Assembly: GCA_025531455.1 (NCBI GenBank)
Contig: JAMYHL010000006.1
Span: forward strand, 620,001-684,000
Direction: 5' to 3'
From: Apiotrichum sp. Y4204
Taxonomy: Eukaryota; Basidiomycota; Tremellomycetes; Trichosporonales; Trichosporonaceae
Length of the DNA stretch: 64,000 bases
In this document: positions 1 through 11,262 of the stretch, piece by piece
How positions within the stretch are numbered: the first letter of the stretch is position 1
Layout: each line of letters starts with the position of its first letter
The notes under the pieces: generated by a model
What the model saw: the letters and a program-made list of their open reading frames with translations, nothing else
What the model was told of the DNA's origin: nothing
The model's database searches: none
Program-made: the position numbers and the translations under genes

Positions 1-1962
1 ACGTCGGAAGGTGCCACTGGAGTGGGTCAGCGTCAGCCGTTTGTGGAATGCTAGCTGGTGACTGGGGCCAAAGGGAGCAGTTTCGTTACTGTACAACGAA
101 CTGTCTGCTTCGGTACCCCAAGGTCGTGCATGGAGTAGTGAGGGACCGTGCTGGTCACCTACCCACACCGAGCATGCAAAAGGCTTGGCAGCCAATATTC
201 ATTGGAGGAGATACGAGGCGCGCCACTGGGCAACTGCTGCGCCCGATATCCACAGCTCTGGAATGTGGGTGATGCCTCGTCAACGCCGATTATTAATCAA
301 CAGCCTCCTCCTGACCTAATAACCAGCAGCCATCTGGTCTCCTACTGTATCTCCTAGATCTCCAATACTCTGGCATGTGCCACCATACCATTGTGATGAT
401 TGCTTCCAACTGCGATATTGCGGTCGAAAGAGGGCAGCAGGTATGTTCCGAGCGCCTTGGCAGCCATCAAATGGTTTCCCACTTTCTGTGACTGGTACGT
501 CCCCGCATCGGAGACAAGCTCACATTTCCACATCTGAGCGCCTTACAGCTGATAAGAGAAGTGGTCGGAGGCACTACCCCGCTGATTACCAATGCGCGAT
601 GCGTGACCTACCAAGAAAGACTGTTGGCTGCTGCGTGCCGCTCATCCGAATCCCCGAACCGAGGTGCAATGTCCGAAGAGGAACGTGCGGCGCTCGGATC
701 CGCCAGGCTTACGAGCATGGGTTCTGATGCCGATCACTGATGCTGGCACTGATGGCAGCACTCATACAGCAGCTGTTGTGAGTTCGTGAGGGGTCACTGT
801 GGGGGCCATGTATGATCTGTGTCCATGAACTGAAGAACGCCGTGATTCTACTCACAGGGCAAAGGGCTACTGTATGTACACCACACACTCTCTACTCACT
901 TACACACCGGAGGCAGCCGCGCCCTACCAACTTTCAGAAGAACGTCTGCGAATCCGCCACAGCTCTGAAGCACCCGCGGGTGGAGAGAGGTGAAAGCCCT
1001 TGATTATTCGGCTTTGCAAAGACGATGCCCTACGGCCAGAAGACAGTCAGAGCCTGGATAGGATGCGACCTGTGTCGCGCTGCTGCGTCATCTGCCCCGA
1101 ATTTGAAGCACATTATGCAGGTGATTACTCGGGTCTATTGCGAGGTCAGCGAGGGAGAGTTGCATTCCGCATGTTGGGACATTGGGTGCTTGTTCCCCTT
1201 GTTCCTGTTTCCTGTTTGCGGCTGGTTCTTCCCGTTTGCATGTTTGCCGGCGAACAGGCGATTGTCCGCGATTAGCGAGACAACAGCTCGTGGTTGAGCA
1301 GGTTTCAGCCCGCGCTAAGTCGGAGGAATGAGTGACACGAGTGACTGGGACATGGCACGCGAGGGGACTCCGATCCTGTAACCCCGCAACTCCGCAACCT
1401 CACAACCCGAAGGGCAACTGCATGCTCGGGCTTGGGCTCGCTGTCTCGTCGTTTGCTTTGATGCATTTGTTTGGTTCGGCTCGCTCCTGGTCTCACATCC
1501 ACGTTCGCCTGTCTCACATCCAGCATCGGCCAGCACCGTGTCTCACCTGATCACCTGCAGATCAAGGAATATAGGAATAGATCACACTCGACGTCGCTGC
1601 GTCGTTCTGCAGACGCCAGCCGCCGTGCCTGAGTAGGAAAGGGAGGTTCTCTTCTCAGCATTCTAAAATGCCGCTGTCGCCGCCGGTTAGTCAGCCACGG
1701 TGCATCTCGTAGTCACCCCAGCATTCAGAGCTTGAGTCACGAGACTCAGACTCCGGTGTCGGATCTACGCCTCCGTCCATCTTGTGATCTGCTGCGAAAC
1801 GCTGTCTTACCCCCTCTGATGAAAAGACTGATGAGCAGAGATCGGCATTCGCCCAATGACCAGATGGGGATACAAGGCGCACTGCCCGGATCAGCATGTC
1901 AATAGCGGGTGGTTCATTTCAATCGCCGTGCAACATGGATCAGTACAGGTGAGATACATCCA
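1..1962. other. Left-end region without a supported gene
   Basis: No reading frame here is long or recognisable. About 390-750 on the plus strand holds two overlapping-frame stretches whose translation looks protein-like (one ends near 535, one near 740), but neither has a clear start, splice context or family resemblance. The 3' end of the ERCC1 gene abuts the right side. I see no rRNA, tRNA or transposon ends. Confidence 0.5.
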
Positions 1963-3419
1963 CTACACACGCGGGCGCTTCGCTGGCCGCTCGTCCTCGT
2001 CCTCTTCGCTGTCGTCTGCCAAGGGGTCATTCCACACCTCTTTGGTTGCCGTGTGCTCCTCATCGGGCTCAACGCTCGGAGATCGGCTGGGTCCAGTATC
2101 GTCTGGTCGTCGTGGGGTCGGTGGCCGCTGCTGTGCAGGACTGTGAGGTGCGGAGCCCTCAGGAACCATTTCTGGCGAATGGCGGATGTCGTCCTCATTC
2201 GGAGGGAGACCATATTCTTGCTCAGCCTCTTCTCCAGCTTCGTCGACAACATCGTCTTCGACGTCCACCACCTCGCTAGGAGGGTTCATGGAGCCTGCGC
2301 TTCTTGCCGCCAATGTGCCTCCCGCGGTAGGAGCAGCCAGCTTGCGGCCGGCCACAAACGGCTCGTTGAAAGCTCTGAAGAGTGAAAGCGTCTTGGTGGG
2401 TCCAATACCCTTGACGCCTGTCAGGACTGCGCTGGATTGTCGCGCCATATTCGCGAACGACTGCTCTGTCAGCAATGCAGATTCACGCAGCAACATACCC
2501 CAAAAGTGGCAGCAAGCGTCTCAGCATTCGCCTTATTGACCTTCCTCCCGCTCGTAAGAACGTGCTCGAGCTGATCAGGGTACGACTGGCGTACCCTTTC
2601 CTTGAGGGTCTCGGCCGACTTGTGCTCGTACAGCTTGTACGCCGTGAGATATTGGGCTGCTTCTTCGTTGCTGGACAGTGTCAGCCGTACGCATTCCTGG
2701 GCGATTACAACAAAAGCTACCCAGATCCGTGCCACTTGGCGATCACCTCCATACTCTTGGTACTCACGAGACAGCAACGATCGTGGTCAGATCATTCGCG
2801 ATCGCGACCTTGGACAGCTCCCGAATCGGCTCCTCATGCTCCGCCTGGATGTCAGTAGAAATTCAGCTGAAAACACCACCCAAGCGACTGTTCTAGCTAA
2901 TCGTACAGCATCGATAGCTAGTGCGAGCCCTTCCTCCGGTAATGTAGACTCACAACATCACACAAGATCAGCAGAATGCGCAGGTTGTACATGTTGCGCA
3001 TCTTCTCAATGCGGCCAAAGATGTACTCGGGATGCAGGCGATGATACTTCAGACTTGTAATCAGTGACACTCTCTCAGCTCGTACTCAATCTCCCGACAC
3101 ACCTGAGGAAGAGCACGCCGCTGTGAGCGCCGACCTGGTAGTCTGCAACGATGTCTCCAATCTCAAGCCCGATATTCCGGATAAGCGGGAGGACGGGGTT
3201 GCGTCTCTAAAGTAAGCTCTGGCTGGAAGCAGCTATCTAGCTCACCTGGAGGACGCTGTGGATTATCGCATTGCGGCTCGCCGACGGGCGGTTGACGGGT
3301 TTCGGAGCGGCGACGGGCTTGGGCACAGTTTGGATGGGTTCGGGCCCTGGAAGAGGGGGCAGTTCGCGCGGAGCGGTATTCCGGACTTCTGCCTGGGAGC
3401 GGGCATCCCGGGAAGACAT
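1963..3419 (-). CDS. RAD10: DNA excision repair protein ERCC1/Rad10
   Basis: This is the non-catalytic partner of the XPF/Rad1 nuclease, which makes the 5' cut in nucleotide excision repair and trims flaps in recombination and crosslink repair. Five or so short introns interrupt the gene. The start is the ATG at 3419 (MSSRDARSQ). The family signature RNAIIHSVLQ ends exon 1 at 3246 and is followed by NPVLPLIRNIGLEIGDIVADY, YHRLHPEYIFGRIEKM and EEAAQYLTAYKLYEHK. The C-terminal tandem helix-hairpin-helix region (VNKANAETLAATFG, then VKGIGPTKTLSLFRAF) supplies the XPF-binding and DNA-binding part. The protein is about 380 residues. The last ~125 residues, after the usual family end, form an acidic proline-rich tail finishing in a basic KRPRV. 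It diverges from the Csm1 gene across about 400 bases. Identification is by recognised motifs in the correct order; exact splice sites are inferred. Confidence 0.92.
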
Positions 3420-3816
3420 TGCTTGAGAGATCAGTGCTCGGCGTCGTCGGTGATGGTGAGGAAGGGAGAAGTGGTGGCGAGTTACCGGTCTCGAGATTGG
3501 GAGATGGACTTGGAAGTGGAGGGAGGCAGGTGACGTCAACCACGGATATTTCCGAAAAAGCCGCCATGTGGCAACGACGAGAACGTGGTTGGATGCGGTG
3601 TGTTTGGACGCGGATGTTTTTTTTTTTTTTTTTGAACCACGCTACCACGACGCTACCAGGACACATTGTAGTGCGTTGATGTAAACAAACCCCCTGGACT
3701 GGGAAGATTGTTGTTGTTGTCACTGCAGACACCACGACTTACCCATATCCCCATATATCCGTCCGACATTGCTCGTTTTGTTTCTTGCGCACACCCACTA
3801 CGCGACCTAAGCCACG
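3420..3816. promoter_or_regulatory. Divergent promoter region ERCC1 / Csm1
   Basis: These ~400 bases separate two genes transcribed away from each other and must hold both promoters. The visible element is a run of 17 T at 3617-3633, a typical nucleosome-excluding poly(dA:dT) tract roughly midway. No TATA box is evident. The promoter role is inferred from gene layout. Confidence 0.5.
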
Positions 3817-5147
3817 ATGCCACCGCGGACAAAGAAGGGCAAGGAGAACGTGCCGAAGAAGAAGGACAAGCTCGAGGTCGAGGAGATCGAGGACAACTTT
3901 GATGGTGAGCCCCAAGCCCCGGACCACTGAGGGAAGCGTGCTGATGGTAGAAATGGAGGACCTCGACCCTCCACCCGTCAAGCGGGGGCGGCCGCTCAAG
4001 ACGAAGAAAACAGTGTCTGCTGAGCCGGAGCCGGAGCCAGAGCTTGAGGAGCCGCGGGTAGAGAAGCAGGTATCGAGCAAGCACGAGAAGGGAGACGACG
4101 CGCTCCGAAGGCGTCTGGCAACTGTTAGTTATGATGTGCGTCTTACAACTGACAAATACAGATTACCGTGGAACGCGACCGGGCAGTCAAGGAGCGCGAG
4201 ACGTACATCAAGCAGTTTGAGGAGCTGTCACGGCTGCGCGAGAGCCAGCAGGAGGCGCTGCTCGAGAAGTTCAAGGAGCAGACCGCGGCCGTCGCCAAGG
4301 GTGAGTGTGCGTGTGCCTCCATATCTGACGTTTTTTAGCACAAGCGGATGTTATCGCGAACCAGACAACGCTGAACGACAAGTTGATGGCCAAGGTGTCC
4401 GAGCTCGAGAAGGCACTAGCTTCGCAGCGGGAAGCAACGCAGAGGGCTGAGGACAAGGCCGCCGCTGCCGAGGCACCGCCAGTACTTGAGGGCAAGCTGG
4501 ATGGCAAGAGCTCAAAGGAGCTGCACAACGAGGTGTTCAAGCTTCGCAATACGCTCAAGACCAAGGAGGAGGAGCGTGAGTTGCGATAAGGATCCCATCA
4601 ACTTACCTCAGTCACCAGGATTCAGCGCGAGTACGAGCAAGAGGTCGCCCACTCGCGCAAGCTGCAGAGGGAGCAGCGCCCGAGTGTGGAGCCTGCAGCG
4701 GCCGTGACCGCGGCTGCTCCGTCATCTGAGGAATCGGAGAAGGACCAGGCGTCGTTGAAACTGTACGAGGACCTCACCGGGTTATCGATCCTGCGTGTCA
4801 ACATCAAGCGCGGCGTTCCCGGCGGCAAGGAGGTGCTCTTCAACTGCATGCAGACCTGGGACGACAGAAGTGAGTTAGCCAGCCTCAATGCAGTTCTGAC
4901 TTCAGGTTTCGGCTTCAAGGTGCGCGCATACAACTCGTTGGACCGCGAGAGCAAACGATGGATCAAGCAGCTCGAGTTCTCGCCAGAAGGAATCGAAAAC
5001 GAAAAGGACAAGGCCTTTGTGCAGCGCCTCGGACCGTTCGTCAAGGGCTTCCTCGTACCGGTTGACCAAGGCCTTGCGGCGTGGGAGCAGCTGCGCACAC
5101 GCGTGTCCCGCAAAGGCGTGTACGACGAGCCCCAGGTCGTGTACTAG
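3817..5147 (+). CDS. CSM1: Monopolin subunit Csm1/Pcs1 (kinetochore/nucleolar protein)
   Basis: Csm1/Pcs1 forms a coiled-coil homodimer that crosslinks kinetochore components and anchors rDNA silencing factors. The start MPPRTKKGKENVPKKK at 3817 opens a basic tail. A first intron (3905-3950) is followed by a segment with PVKRGRPLK, which resembles an AT-hook core. The middle exons encode a long heptad-like coiled coil rich in E, K, Q and L (around 4160-4660). The last exons encode the globular C-terminal domain: LYEDLTGLSILRVNIKRG, then GFGFKVRAYNSLDRESKRW and FVKGFLVPVDQGLAAWEQL. This N-coil plus C-globular plan matches the Csm1 family. About five short introns are present. The name rests on that C-terminal domain and the overall layout. 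Confidence 0.82.
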
Positions 5148-5378
5148 GACGTAGGAGCGTGTGACCGTGTTGTGTTGTCATTGTCATTGTCCTGTTGGCC
5201 GAGCCGTGTGGCTGTAGATCTGGTCGTAATGCAATGTGTAGCGTGTAACACTGGTGGGTACTCATTCTGGACTGACATGAACTGCATTGTGACAAAGCAA
5301 CTACTTGGGTCTCACGCATCTCGCTCGGATGGACTGAACGTGACTATAACACAACTCTCGGACGCTCGGAATCAGTGA

Positions 5379-7014
5379 CTAATCGAGTTTGACATTGCTC
5401 TTCTCGGACTTGGCCTTCTCGATGCCCTTGTTGACCTTGACGATGGCTGCCGTCAAGGGCGCCGCCGAACCTTCAGGAGAGTAGGGCGGATGGCCGAAAG
5501 CGACAGTCCAGGCGACGCGATCCAGGAACATCTTCTCAATGTTGTTGGTGACCACATTGGCTTTGTTCTCGACTTTGGACATCTTCATTTCCGTGCACGA
5601 CGTGGCCAACTTGGCGATTTGCTCATTGAGGCGGTCGACAGCGGGCTCCCCGGTGGGTATGGGCTTCGGAGGCATGGACGTACTCCTCAGGACGAGCTTG
5701 TTCGCGTCGGGTTTGTTGCTGTTGGCGATGCGGGCACGGAGCTGCTTGGGCTTTTTTCCCTTCGGTCCCTTGGGCTTAGGACCCGTCTGGCCAAAGTAGG
5801 CTTGGAAGTTCTTGCGAGTCCTGGCGCACAGATTCTCGACTGTCGTCTCCCACTTCTGCGAACTGCCGCAAGCCATCATGGCCGAGAGGAAGGTGAATAC
5901 AAGAGCGGAGGTGTTGAAGCATTCGGGGAGTCCGGTATGGGTAAAGAACTCGAGCGCGCAGAGGACGGCAATAGCGGAGGAGCTTTGAGGAAGCGGATAC
6001 GTCGGCTGGGGGTTAGCGTTTGCTGAAAGACTCTCAACTCACATAGACAAGGTCAAACGGTGACTTGTCGAAGATGGTTGGAGTATCCGGCTGATATTTG
6101 GCAACCTCCTCATTGAGGACAGCTTCCAGCTGGTCGGGGAGCTGCGAGTCAGTCACCAGCAGGAATGCTAATACTCACGCGATGAATGCAATCGTGGGTG
6201 AGGCTCAACCCAGCGGGATCAAAGACAATATTAGTCCCCCCGGCATCAAGGAAGACTCCGATCCAGTTGCCGTGAAGCTCAAGCGGGAAGAAGACAAACT
6301 TATGGTCGAAAAGCCTAACCTGGGAGCGTTAGCAACAAGTGAGCTCAGCTGGCTAATGTCCGAATTCTTCTAGCCAGGATTGGTTGTTGAGCTACTCACG
6401 CCTGGATGCCCGGCGAACGCGAGCGCGGTCTCGAGAGCAATGTTTTCCTTGATCTTGTGCTTGCCCTCGGAGCAGTGACAGAAACTGCTGAGCTTGTCGT
6501 AGAACCGCGTGTCCATGACAAGACCGGACCCGGGACCGTGGCGCTTCGAATACTGGCGGGCCATGATACGGACGTACTCGTCAACAACGGCGGGCCTCAC
6601 GGGATAACAGCATTGAGGATCGAACATGTAGCGCATGTCATCCCAGGAGACAGGCGAGTTGCAAGCGTTCCAGGCGGCCTCGCTCGCGCGCCACGTCTGG
6701 ACAAGCTTCTGGGGAAGACGCTGCAAAGGGGGAATGTACGTCTTGATGGCATACTCGATATCGAGATGGTAGAGCCCGTCCTGGGGGCAGCAGTCGCACT
6801 GTAGGGGTACTCCGGCAACGCAGAGTGGGACTGAATCGTGGAATTTGTTCTTTTTGGCTTTGGGCTTGAGTTTCTTGATTGAGGAAAGTGGGGTCGAGAG
6901 CGCCGCCTCAGAGCGAGACGCACTGAGGACTTTGGGAACGTAAGAGCTGGGACATGAGGAAGAAGGGCCTGCCGAGGAAGACCCTTTCGTGCGTGGGGGG
7001 AGGGCGCACAGCAT
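5379..7014 (-). CDS. Ulp1-like (C48 cysteine peptidase fold) protein, probably catalytically dead
   Basis: I read four exons (6400-7014, 6179-6319, 6043-6141, 5379-6005), giving about 493 residues. Residues ~165-205 read AVVDEYVRIMARQ...FYDKLSS, like the Ulp1 segment 'D..I..Y...l...F...L'. Exon 2 has KFVFFPLELHGNWIGVFLDA and then FDPAG, like the His-Trp strand and the following Asp. Exon 4 begins with PTYPLPQSSS, like the oxyanion-hole Gln region. The His before Trp is Asn (N223), and the residue six after Gln292, where Cys normally sits, is Ala298. Asp239 and Gln292 remain. An active enzyme would cleave SUMO-like conjugates; this one may only bind. The C-terminal ~150 residues are basic and lysine-rich (PKPKGPKGKKPKQLRAR). 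The start at 7014 is chosen, but an in-frame ATG at 7227 is possible. The family call is by pattern only and should be treated as moderate. Confidence 0.55.
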
Positions 7015-7823
7015 GGCCCAACTATGGAGGGATTGTAGGTTACACTCGGAGCTGGAATGGGACGATGGTTGACGAGAATGAGGTTGTTGATGAAGTGAAG
7101 GAAGGTAGTGACGACGAGGAGAACCGTGTTTGAAGGAGACGGAAAAGAGAGAAAGATGATGAGAAAGAGAAATACAAACGAGGATGAGGATATCAACAGA
7201 AGAGGTAGATAAAGGAAAGAGGAGCAAGGAAGGAAGGAAGGCGCATCAAACCATGCCAAATATGGGATCAGCACGTCCAGTCACTTCCGGTCAGCCATGA
7301 TCATCCGGTCAGCCGTCACCTTGCTCCCTGCTGTGTTTGGTTCTCTCGCGTCGGTGGCGTCAATTGGTGCGCGGCGATCACTGATCATCGATAACGAAGA
7401 AAGCCATTTGGATCTGAAAGAAGACGCGCTAGTGGCTCTAGTGGATTGTGAAACAATTCATCAATCATCTCTAGCATCCCTTGAATTCTTGGATCCTTTG
7501 ATCTCGTGTTTCTCTCTTGATGATGTGAACATCGGCCTGCGCCTTTGCCACTGTCGTTTCTTGAGTCAAATTTGCTCAAGGAATCATGGACCATGGGTTA
7601 TGCCCTCATCACGCCCCCGGCCGGCATTTCCCATCCCCCATCCTCCCTCCGATACGCCCGTGGCGGCCTTGAGGCCTCGAGGCTGCCCCATGCCGCTCCT
7701 AGGCGGGCTGCAGGCGGGCATTCATGCGCAAGCACCGGGTGTGAGGACATGGAGGTTTAAGTGTCCCTACTGTACATATCTTTACGTCCTTTAACACTCT
7801 GCCTCAGCACAATCACAATTACA
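7015..7823. other. Intergenic region, divergent promoters
   Basis: This ~800-base stretch lies between the Ulp1-like gene (minus) and the first paralogue of the small nuclear family (plus). Open frames cross it on both strands but are not convincing as protein. It presumably holds both promoters and leaders. No TATA box is clear. Confidence 0.45.
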
Positions 7824-8185
7824 ATGAAACGCGAGCGCAGCGCCACACCCTCCGACGCCGAGTCTGAGTTCGAGCCCACGACGCCAAAGAAGCCCCGCGC
7901 GCCCAAGTCGCCTTCCAAGCCCAAGACGTCAAAGACACCAAAGTCCTCTGCGGGGTGGACGAACGCAAAGCGCGCCGCGCTCGTCGAGTACGTCTTCGCG
8001 GAGGGGGTCAAGGCCGCCAACGTCGGGGTGATTGCGGAGAAGGTGAATACATCGAACACAAATGGGTTGGCTGATTTAAGATTGGCATGTCGCGCCAGCA
8101 GGTTGGCGACCAGCTCAAGGCGAACCGCGCCAACGTCCGGCGTGTTGTTGAGGGCTTGTTCAAGGAGGGCGAGAAGGAGGGATAG
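7824..8185 (+). CDS. Small SANT/Myb-like domain protein, array copy A
   Basis: Exon 1 is 7824-8042 and exon 2 is 8081-8185, giving about 107 residues. The start MKRERSATPSDAESE opens a Ser/Pro/Lys tail with nuclear-signal-like KKPRAPKSPSKPK. The domain follows: GWTNAKRAALVEYVF...GVKAANVGVIAEK, the intron, then IGMSRQQVGDQLKANRAN. This helix pattern (Trp-Thr start, Lys-Arg, a central Gly-x-Lys-Ala, a final helix with QQ and QL) resembles SANT/Myb or homeodomain-like DNA-binding folds. Copy B is almost identical in exon 2 (QLKANRANVRRVVEGLF). Exact function is unknown; nuclear DNA binding is inferred. It heads a six-gene cluster. Confidence 0.78.
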
Positions 8186-8389
8186 GGTCCGTCGTAGTTT
8201 GTATGTGCAGTCCAAAATGTACACCGATGCCATACCGCTTCCAAGCCACTCTGCCACAGATACAGTATTATGTCTGCTCATTCCCACGTCGCCCCCGACA
8301 GGCATTTCCCAGCAAACGCCCTTTGCTTTCCTGTGCTTCATATGGTCACGAGCAGGTCATGAAGTAGACAAGATTCCAATACATTCTCC

Positions 8390-8793
8390 ATGTCCAGTCC
8401 TCACCAAACAACGAAGCGCGACCGCAGTGCCACCCCCGAAACTGCCACCCCGTCGGCCTCGCCGTCCCCAGTCCCAAAGAAACTCAAGCCCAAACCAAAG
8501 TCCAAACCCGCGACCACCATGGCCCCGCGCGACTCGTGGACCGACGCAAAGCGCAACGCCCTCGTAAACCGTATCTTCGTCGCCGGCCTGCAGGCCATCG
8601 ACACCGCCGTCCTCGCCCAAGAGGTGGGTAACAAACTGCAGTATTGTTTTGCTGATGGGAGCTCGGCGTGTCGCGCCAGCAGATCCAGAACCAGCTCAAG
8701 GCGAACCGCGCAAATGTCCGGCGCGTAGTGGAGGGCCTGTTCATAGGTGACGTGAAGGAGGAAATGAAGGGGGAGGTTAAGAAGGAGACCTAA
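8390..8793 (+). CDS. Small SANT/Myb-like domain protein, array copy B
   Basis: Exon 1 is 8390-8623 and exon 2 is 8662-8793, giving about 121 residues. The start MSSPHQTTKRDRSATPE parallels copy A (KRERSATP). The tail is Pro/Lys-rich (KKLKPKPKSKP). The domain reads SWTDAKRNALVNRIFVAGLQ...VLAQE, intron, then LGVSRQQIQNQLKANRANV. The intron falls at the same codon as in copy A, after the LAQE/IAEK turn. The tail after the domain is acidic-basic (VKEEMKGEVKKET). Copies A and B are the closest pair in the cluster, so they are probably a recent local duplication. Function unknown; a nuclear DNA- or chromatin-binding role is inferred from composition and fold pattern. Confidence 0.78.
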
Positions 8794-8889
8794 GCAGCGG
8801 TGGGGACTTCAGTAGCTTCATGTATGTACATATCTGGCAGATACATGTCTGAGATTTTTTGCCGTTCTACTGCAAAACCAACTCCACTC

Positions 8890-9358
8890 CTACTCCTCAA
8901 CCTCGTCTTTGACCTTCATCTCACGCTTGGCCTCATTCTTCCCCTCGTCGCCCGCGCACGCGACCGCCTTATCCCTAAGACTCCCCTTACGTCCCGGCGC
9001 GAGCTGGTTGACGAGCTGGCGCCTCTTGAGCCCGAGCTTAAACTGTCAGCTTTACCCCTATACTCTTCCCCACCTCAGAAGCCAGCTCGTCGAGATTTGT
9101 AGCCTTGTATCCGTTCGCAATGATGCGGTCCATGAACGCCGCGCGCTTTGCGGGCGTCCAATCCCCTGGGGGCGGCGACGCCGAGCGCGCCTTGCGCTTT
9201 CGTGGTGTTGTATCGCCGGTCTTTTCTGCCGCCGACTTGGTCTTCGAGCCCTTGGGACGGCCACGCTTGCGCTTTGGCTGGGGTTCAAGGGGTTCGAGGG
9301 GATCGACGGGTTCCTCGGCTGGGCTGGTGGGGGTCGCTGGCGTGCTGGGCTCGGACAT
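8890..9358 (-). CDS. SANT/Myb-like domain protein with AT-hook, array copy C
   Basis: This is the only minus-strand member of the cluster. Exon 1 is 9074-9358 and exon 2 is 8890-9036, giving about 143 residues. The N-terminal tail carries KRKRGRPKGSKTK, a textbook AT-hook (GRP core flanked by basic residues) that binds the minor groove of AT-rich DNA. The domain reads DWTPAKRAAFMDRIIANGYK...DELASE, intron, then LGLKRRQLVNQLAPGRKG. The acceptor after TTTAAG was chosen because it restores alignment with copy D. A charged tail ends at 8890. The AT-hook strengthens the view that the whole family is nuclear and binds DNA. Confidence 0.78.
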
Positions 9359-9624
9359 TGTGAGTTGTGGGAAAGAAGGAAAACGAGTAGAGTCTGACGG
9401 GGCGGTTTGTAGTCACTGCTGTTAGCCCGTGTGTGGTGCCGAGAAGCTGAACACATTCTCGTTCTTTCTTAGCAGCATACCAAATCTCGGACATACCGGT
9501 TCCATCATCTCATCATCCATTCGAGTTCCCACAGCGCCCCCAAATGCAAGCTAACCTGCCGCCTGACTTGCACTGACGTCCTCTTAATCGCCTCATTCAC
9601 TCCAGTCTTCACCAACAAAACACC

Positions 9625-10033
9625 ATGTTCTCACCAGGCAAGAAACGCAAGCTCTCCGGCGATGAAGAATCCAAGCCCGATGTCGATACCGAGAGTTGCA
9701 CGGAGGACACCAAGCCCGAGACAAAGCACGACGCCAAGCCCAATATCCCGACTATCAAAGACGCGCCGGGGGTCTGGACGCCCGAGAAGCGTGAGGCGTT
9801 CATCGACGCCCTCCTCCTGGCGGGGTACAAGGCCGTGAACGTGACCGAGCTAGCGAGCAGCGTACGTTTCCGAAAGACGCGGCTGACCCCAGCTCGGGCT
9901 CAAGCGCCAGCAGCTCGTCAATCAGCTCGCGCCGAGCCGTAAGGGGAGCATAAGGGAGAAGGTGCTCGCTGCTGCGCGGGGTGACGACGGAAAGGGCAAG
10001 GGCGAGGAGTGGATGGTCAAGGGCGAGAAGTAG
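9625..10033 (+). CDS. Small SANT/Myb-like domain protein, array copy D
   Basis: Exon 1 is 9625-9861 and exon 2 is 9893-10033, giving about 125 residues. The start MFSPGKKRKLSGDEE has a basic nuclear-signal-like KKRK. The domain reads VWTPEKREAFIDALLLAGYK...TELASS, intron, then LGLKRQQLVNQLAPSRKG. It ends with a Gly/Lys-rich tail. The exon 2 sequence matches copy C most closely (QLAPGRKG against QLAPSRKG), and the two genes diverge head to head across about 265 bases, consistent with an inverted duplication. Function unknown. Confidence 0.78.
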
Positions 10034-10197
10034 CTGGGAAGATGATGGGATGTATTGTGTGTATGGGCGCCGATCCTGGGTCATTCTTCCCATGACGAGA
10101 CTTACTGTACTTGAATCTTGCTCTCTTGAACTACACTCTGTTCCTCTCCATTTTCGACTATCCTGCCTCTCAACAAATCCAGTTCCCCGTTCCCGAT

Positions 10198-10806
10198 ATG
10201 TGCAACAAGAAGAACCTCACCATCACCGTCAAGGCCGAGGAGGAGAGCGACTCGTGTTCCGAGAGTGTTCAAAGCAAGGCCAACAGCGAGGTGAAGAGCG
10301 AGGTGTCCGAAAACGAGAATACTCCGTCTGAGAGTGACGCAAACGACGTTGACACCGACACCGACACCGCGACTGCGCCGGGCAAGCGCGGCGCGAAACG
10401 CAAGTCCAAGTCTGTAAAGAAGGAGGAAAGCCCCGCCAAGCGGGCAAAGCGTAACACGGAGCACGAGACCCCGGGCGAGTGGACGCCGGACAAGCGCGAG
10501 GCGTTCATGGACCGCGTTATCGATGCGGGATACAAGGCCATTGATCGGCGTGCGCTCGCTGCTGAGGTGAGTGTGAATTGTCATCAGTATGGCGGCCATC
10601 ACCGTCACACAAGTTACACCTCCCCATTTCCTTCACTCTCAGCAGCCCCTCGTTCCAACTGATTTCAAACCCCACTTTCTGCCCTCCAGGCGTGCTAACC
10701 CCAGTTCGGCCTGACGCTCAACCAGGTGAACAATCAGCTGCAGCGCGGACGCAAGGGCTCGTTCCGTGACAAGGCGGTGCGCCATATTCGGGGCGACGAT
10801 AAGTGA
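10198..10806 (+). CDS. Small SANT/Myb-like domain protein, array copy E
   Basis: Exon 1 is 10198-10566 and exon 2 is 10705-10806, giving about 156 residues. The start MCNKKNLTITVKAEEE is preferred to the in-frame upstream ATG at 10111 because the upstream part reads like leader. The tail is long, acidic, then basic (KRGAKRKSKSVKKEES). The domain reads EWTPDKREAFMDRVIDAGYK...RALAAE, intron (138 bases, the longest in the cluster), then FGLTLNQVNNQLQRGRKG. The intron position is the same as in its neighbours. Function unknown; probably a nuclear DNA-binding protein. Confidence 0.78.
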
Positions 10807-11262
10807 TGGAGCCACGGGGCTCGAGACGCCGTTATCATCGGCAAACAACAATTTCTGGCGGAGACGGAAGCGCGCCGGCGGATGGAAGAGGGGGATGGGG
10901 GATACACGGGGAACGAGGAGGGCGAGGGGGGATGCAATCAATACTCCGTCGCGGGTCGGGGTTTCGTTGCGGTGCAAAGCTGATGGATTACAGTATTTAT
11001 GATGCAGACTTTAACAACCTCGCCTCTCAGAGGGCAAGCAAAAACAGAGAACTAGGTGATGAGAGACGAGGGATACACAGCGTGCGCGTGGGGTTGACAA
11101 ACAGATAGAGACTCAAGGCCGACGTTTCAAGTACCAGTATCGAGACGCTTCGTCCTTTCGTCAGTCGCTAGTCGTGTTAGTCGGTTCACGATATAAAAAC
11201 CTCCTCCCAAGGCCACAAAGTCACCAAGAAGACGACGAGCCAGAGGGCGATACCATTTCACC
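10807..11262. promoter_or_regulatory. Intergenic region upstream of copy F
   Basis: This ~455-base stretch lies between copies E and F. It contains the TATA element listed separately at 11192 and nothing else I recognise. Confidence 0.5.
11192..11198 (+). promoter_or_regulatory. TATA box of copy F
   Basis: A perfect TATAAAA lies about 65 bases upstream of the chosen ATG at 11263, on the coding strand and in an otherwise GC-rich setting. Position and sequence support a core promoter element; its use is inferred. Confidence 0.5.

Noticed and set aside
390..740. Protein-like readings in two frames at the left end
   Set aside because: Frames change without splice signals, there is no start codon or family, and GC-rich DNA gives such runs by chance.
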